DNA from: Desulfocapsa sp050291935
GTDB taxonomy: Bacteria; Desulfobacterota; Desulfobulbia; Desulfobulbales; Desulfocapsaceae
Assembly: GCA_050291935.1 (NCBI GenBank)
Contig: JBNKKR010000011.1
Location: forward strand, 26,401-90,400
DNA: 64,000 nucleotides
Direction: 5' to 3'
Position numbers and translations under genes: made by a program. Positions 62,033 to 64,000 of this stretch are shown one piece after another. The number at the start of each line of letters is the position of its first letter. Position 1 is the stretch's first letter. Under the pieces are notes generated by a model, which saw only the letters and a list, made by a program, of their open reading frames with translations, had not been told where the DNA came from and made no database searches.

Positions 62033-64000
62033 TTAGGCAGCCACGAATCTAAATTTGTCACCTGTCTCTTCAAACAAAGCTCGGCGCTGATAGTAGTACT
62101 CTTCAAAACGCTCCTTGTCGACTGGTGGAGAATAATAAAATCCTTGAATAACATCACAGTCCAAATCCTGTAAGCAATCCAACGTGAGCTGGTCCTCCAC
62201 TCCTTCCGCCACTGTGGTAAGACCAAGGCTTTTTGCTAGCTGAATAATAGAGCGTACAATGGCCTTATCTTCACTGTCTTGGGTAAGCTCACCGACAAAA
62301 GAACGGTCGATCTTCAGCTTATCGGCAGCGAAACGTTTGAGATAAGCCAAGCTGGAATATCCAGTACCAAAATCATCAATGGAAAGTCGTACCCCAAGAT
62401 CTTTGAGTTGATGCACCGCATTCAACGTGTGGGCCGTATCACTCATGATCACCGATTCGGTCAATTCAATTTCCAGATAACGACCTTCCAACCCTGAAGT
62501 TTCCAAGGCTTGGGCAACCGTTTCCACAAGATCATCACGCCTGAACTGTACGGCTGAAATATTTACCGCCATGCTCAACTTCATTCCTTTTTCATGCCAT
62601 AAAGCCGCCTGTTTACACGCCTCAAAAATAATCCACCTTCCAAGGGGTACGATCAACCCACTACGTTCGGCCACAGGAATAAACTGGATCGGAGCAATAA
62701 TACCATCAGCAGGATGCTGCCAACGGACCAGGGCCTCAACCCCCGTAATTTCACCGCTGTGGGTATTGATCTGCGGTTGATAATGGAGGTGAAACTCTTC
62801 AGCACCCAACGCCTTTCTCAAATCGGTATGCATCCTTAAATGCTTTAAGGTGGACCGATTTATCTTGTCAAAAAAGAAGCTGTAGGTGTTGCGTCCGGCA
62901 TCTTTAGCTGCGTACATGGCTGCATCGGCAAGCTTAAGCAAGGCATCGAAACTCTCCCCATCGTCGGGATACAGAGAAATACCAATGGACAGGGGAACAA
63001 ACAGGGTATGGCCAGCCACTCCAAAAGGGCGCTCAAATTCCCGAAAAAGCCTTGTCACAAAAGAAGTAACTTCATCAGCATTCTCAATGGGAGCAAGGAT
63101 AATAACAAATTCATCTCCCCCTTGCCTGCCGACCGTATCGGTTTCTCGAACACATAATCGTAATCGATGCGCCACCTCTTGTAAAAGCTGATCACCAATA
63201 ACATGCCCCAAAGAGTCATTAACAGCTTTAAAGTTATCCAAATCAATAAATAACAGGGCTAATTTACCCCCATGACACAGGGCAGCGGAAATGGCCTTAT
63301 CGGTCTGTTCTCGCACGGTCTCCCTGTTGGGAAGGCCGGTAAGAGGATCGTGACGGGCCATATATTCCGTCTGGCTCTGGGCCATGCGCAGCTTGGTGAT
63401 ATCACGAGCCGTTGACAAAATATATGACGAATCTTCTGTTTCAAATAAAACACTGTTGACAACTACTGGTATTTTTCGACCGTCCTTGGCCGTATGCACC
63501 CTCTCAAATGCAATATTCTTTTCCTCTAATAATTCCTCAACGTTTTTTTGTGCCTCTTCCGGTGTAAGATCCTTATCAATACCACTAATACCCATGTCGA
63601 CAATTTCATCCCGGTTAAACCCCAGCATGCGACTGGCCCCTCCATTAACATAGAGCAAACTCCTCTCTTTTAAACTGAAAAGCCATATTGTCTCCTCTGT
63701 GGCATCCAGGGCTCTTTCGAGCAAACAAATTCTTTTTTCCGCTTGCTTTCGCTCAGTAACATCTCGTGCCAAAGCAAGGAACGTTCCTTCCGGCTCTTTT
63801 TTACTAACCGAAAGTTCAAACCAGTGTTTACCATCTACCAGCTCCAGCATATATTCATTACCTCTGGAAAACCCTTTGTCCTCCACCTCCGCCATTGTTT
63901 TAAGTGCGATTTCCAAAACTTCAGGGCTAAGAATGTCACGAATATTTCTTCCCAAAATTTGTTTCTTGGGTCTGGAAAGAAGTTTTTCGTTGGCCCAAAT
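62033..64000 (-). CDS. PAS-PAS-GGDEF-EAL cyclic-di-GMP enzyme, N-terminus cut by window edge
   Basis: 655 residues are visible; the frame is open through the right edge (IWANEKLLSRPKKQI precedes an internal TTG at 63955, which is not the start). The end of one PAS and a second PAS (related to PAS2/PAS4 of the neighbouring kinase) are followed by GGDEF with the intact active site GRQGGDEF and inhibitory site RETD five residues before it. An EAL domain then has ITGVEALVRW, AVNISAVQF, EIELTESV, DDFGTGYSS, KIDRSFV and VAEGVED. All catalytic residues look present, so it could both make and break c-di-GMP; one activity is usually dominant. Confidence 0.95.
   Translation of the reverse strand: MWANEKLLSRPKKQILGRNIRDILSPEVLEIALKTMAEVEDKGFSRGNEYMLELVDGKHWFELSVSKKEPEGTFLALARDVTERKQAEKRICLLERALDATEETIWLFSLKERSLLYVNGGASRMLGFNRDEIVDMGISGIDKDLTPEEAQKNVEELLEEKNIAFERVHTAKDGRKIPVVVNSVLFETEDSSYILSTARDITKLRMAQSQTEYMARHDPLTGLPNRETVREQTDKAISAALCHGGKLALLFIDLDNFKAVNDSLGHVIGDQLLQEVAHRLRLCVRETDTVGRQGGDEFVIILAPIENADEVTSFVTRLFREFERPFGVAGHTLFVPLSIGISLYPDDGESFDALLKLADAAMYAAKDAGRNTYSFFFDKINRSTLKHLRMHTDLRKALGAEEFHLHYQPQINTHSGEITGVEALVRWQHPADGIIAPIQFIPVAERSGLIVPLGRWIIFEACKQAALWHEKGMKLSMAVNISAVQFRRDDLVETVAQALETSGLEGRYLEIELTESVIMSDTAHTLNAVHQLKDLGVRLSIDDFGTGYSSLAYLKRFAADKLKIDRSFVGELTQDSEDKAIVRSIIQLAKSLGLTTVAEGVEDQLTLDCLQDLDCDVIQGFYYSPPVDKERFEEYYYQRRALFEETGDKFRFVAA

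Noticed and set aside
1..64000. CRISPR array, rRNA operon, prophage or integrase
   Set aside because: No regular spaced repeats, rRNA-like sequence, integrase or phage structural genes were seen.

Overview
The window looks like a chromosomal segment of a Gram-negative, probably Desulfobulbales-type (Desulfobacterota) bacterium. The lineage is inferred from protein style and gene mix: fused SecDF, a CooT nickel protein, sigma-54 with enhancer-binding proteins, many PAS kinases, and a full LPS export and Kdo pathway next to a cbb3 oxidase. It is not proven by any marker. Base composition is moderate and even, and most of the window is ordinary chromosome.

Layout. 1-13 kb: a CYTH protein cut by the left edge, tgt-yajC, an AsmA-like envelope protein, an MscS channel, tatD, a C_GCAxxG_C_C protein, kpsF-cooT plus a His-tailed small protein, and a membrane protein joining a ubiquitin-E2-like domain to TPR repeats. 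Divergent from that last gene lies a cNMP/DUF4388 protein. 13-17.5 kb (minus strand): secDF, a YkgJ-type Cys-cluster protein, a HAD phosphatase and tRNA-Leu(CAA). 17.5-31.1 kb: a long minus-strand biosynthetic block, argB-argD-argF-argG-argH, an FnIII lipoprotein, lysA-dapF-dapA-dapB, folK, a YHS-like protein, fsa, a lytic transglycosylase and pgsA. Divergent from it (31.3-35 kb) is lptA-lptB-rpoN-WYL regulator.

35-41.6 kb is an accessory patch: two hybrid histidine kinases flanking a broken AbiEii-type toxin-antitoxin locus, and an unrecognised 8-TM protein. 41.6-55.3 kb is a respiratory island, minus strand apart from one plus-strand TauE/SafE gene: ccoN, a diheme CcoO-CcoP hybrid, a stand-alone CcoP N-terminus, ccoG, fixH, Rieske, cytochrome b, subunit IV, OmpW and a heme protein, then a strong terminator, then a CcoQ-like subunit, ccoI and ccoS. 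Together these give quinol -> bc complex -> cytochrome c -> cbb3 oxidase, with copper delivery and assembly. Upstream of ccoN there is a candidate sigma-54 -24/-12 promoter, a cluster of six TGAGAC(A) boxes, and the gene for a sigma-54 enhancer-binding protein. That is a coherent regulatory circuit for oxygen respiration.

55.5-64 kb is signalling: a soluble histidine kinase, a 146-bp near-perfect palindrome (MITE-like), a NarL-type regulator overlapping a giant PocR/PAS/GAF kinase, and a PAS-GGDEF-EAL enzyme cut by the right edge. A short dispersed hairpin repeat (TGAGCAG...CTGCTCA) occurs at several points. The most unusual gene is the E2-like/TPR membrane protein at 9.4-11.9 kb.
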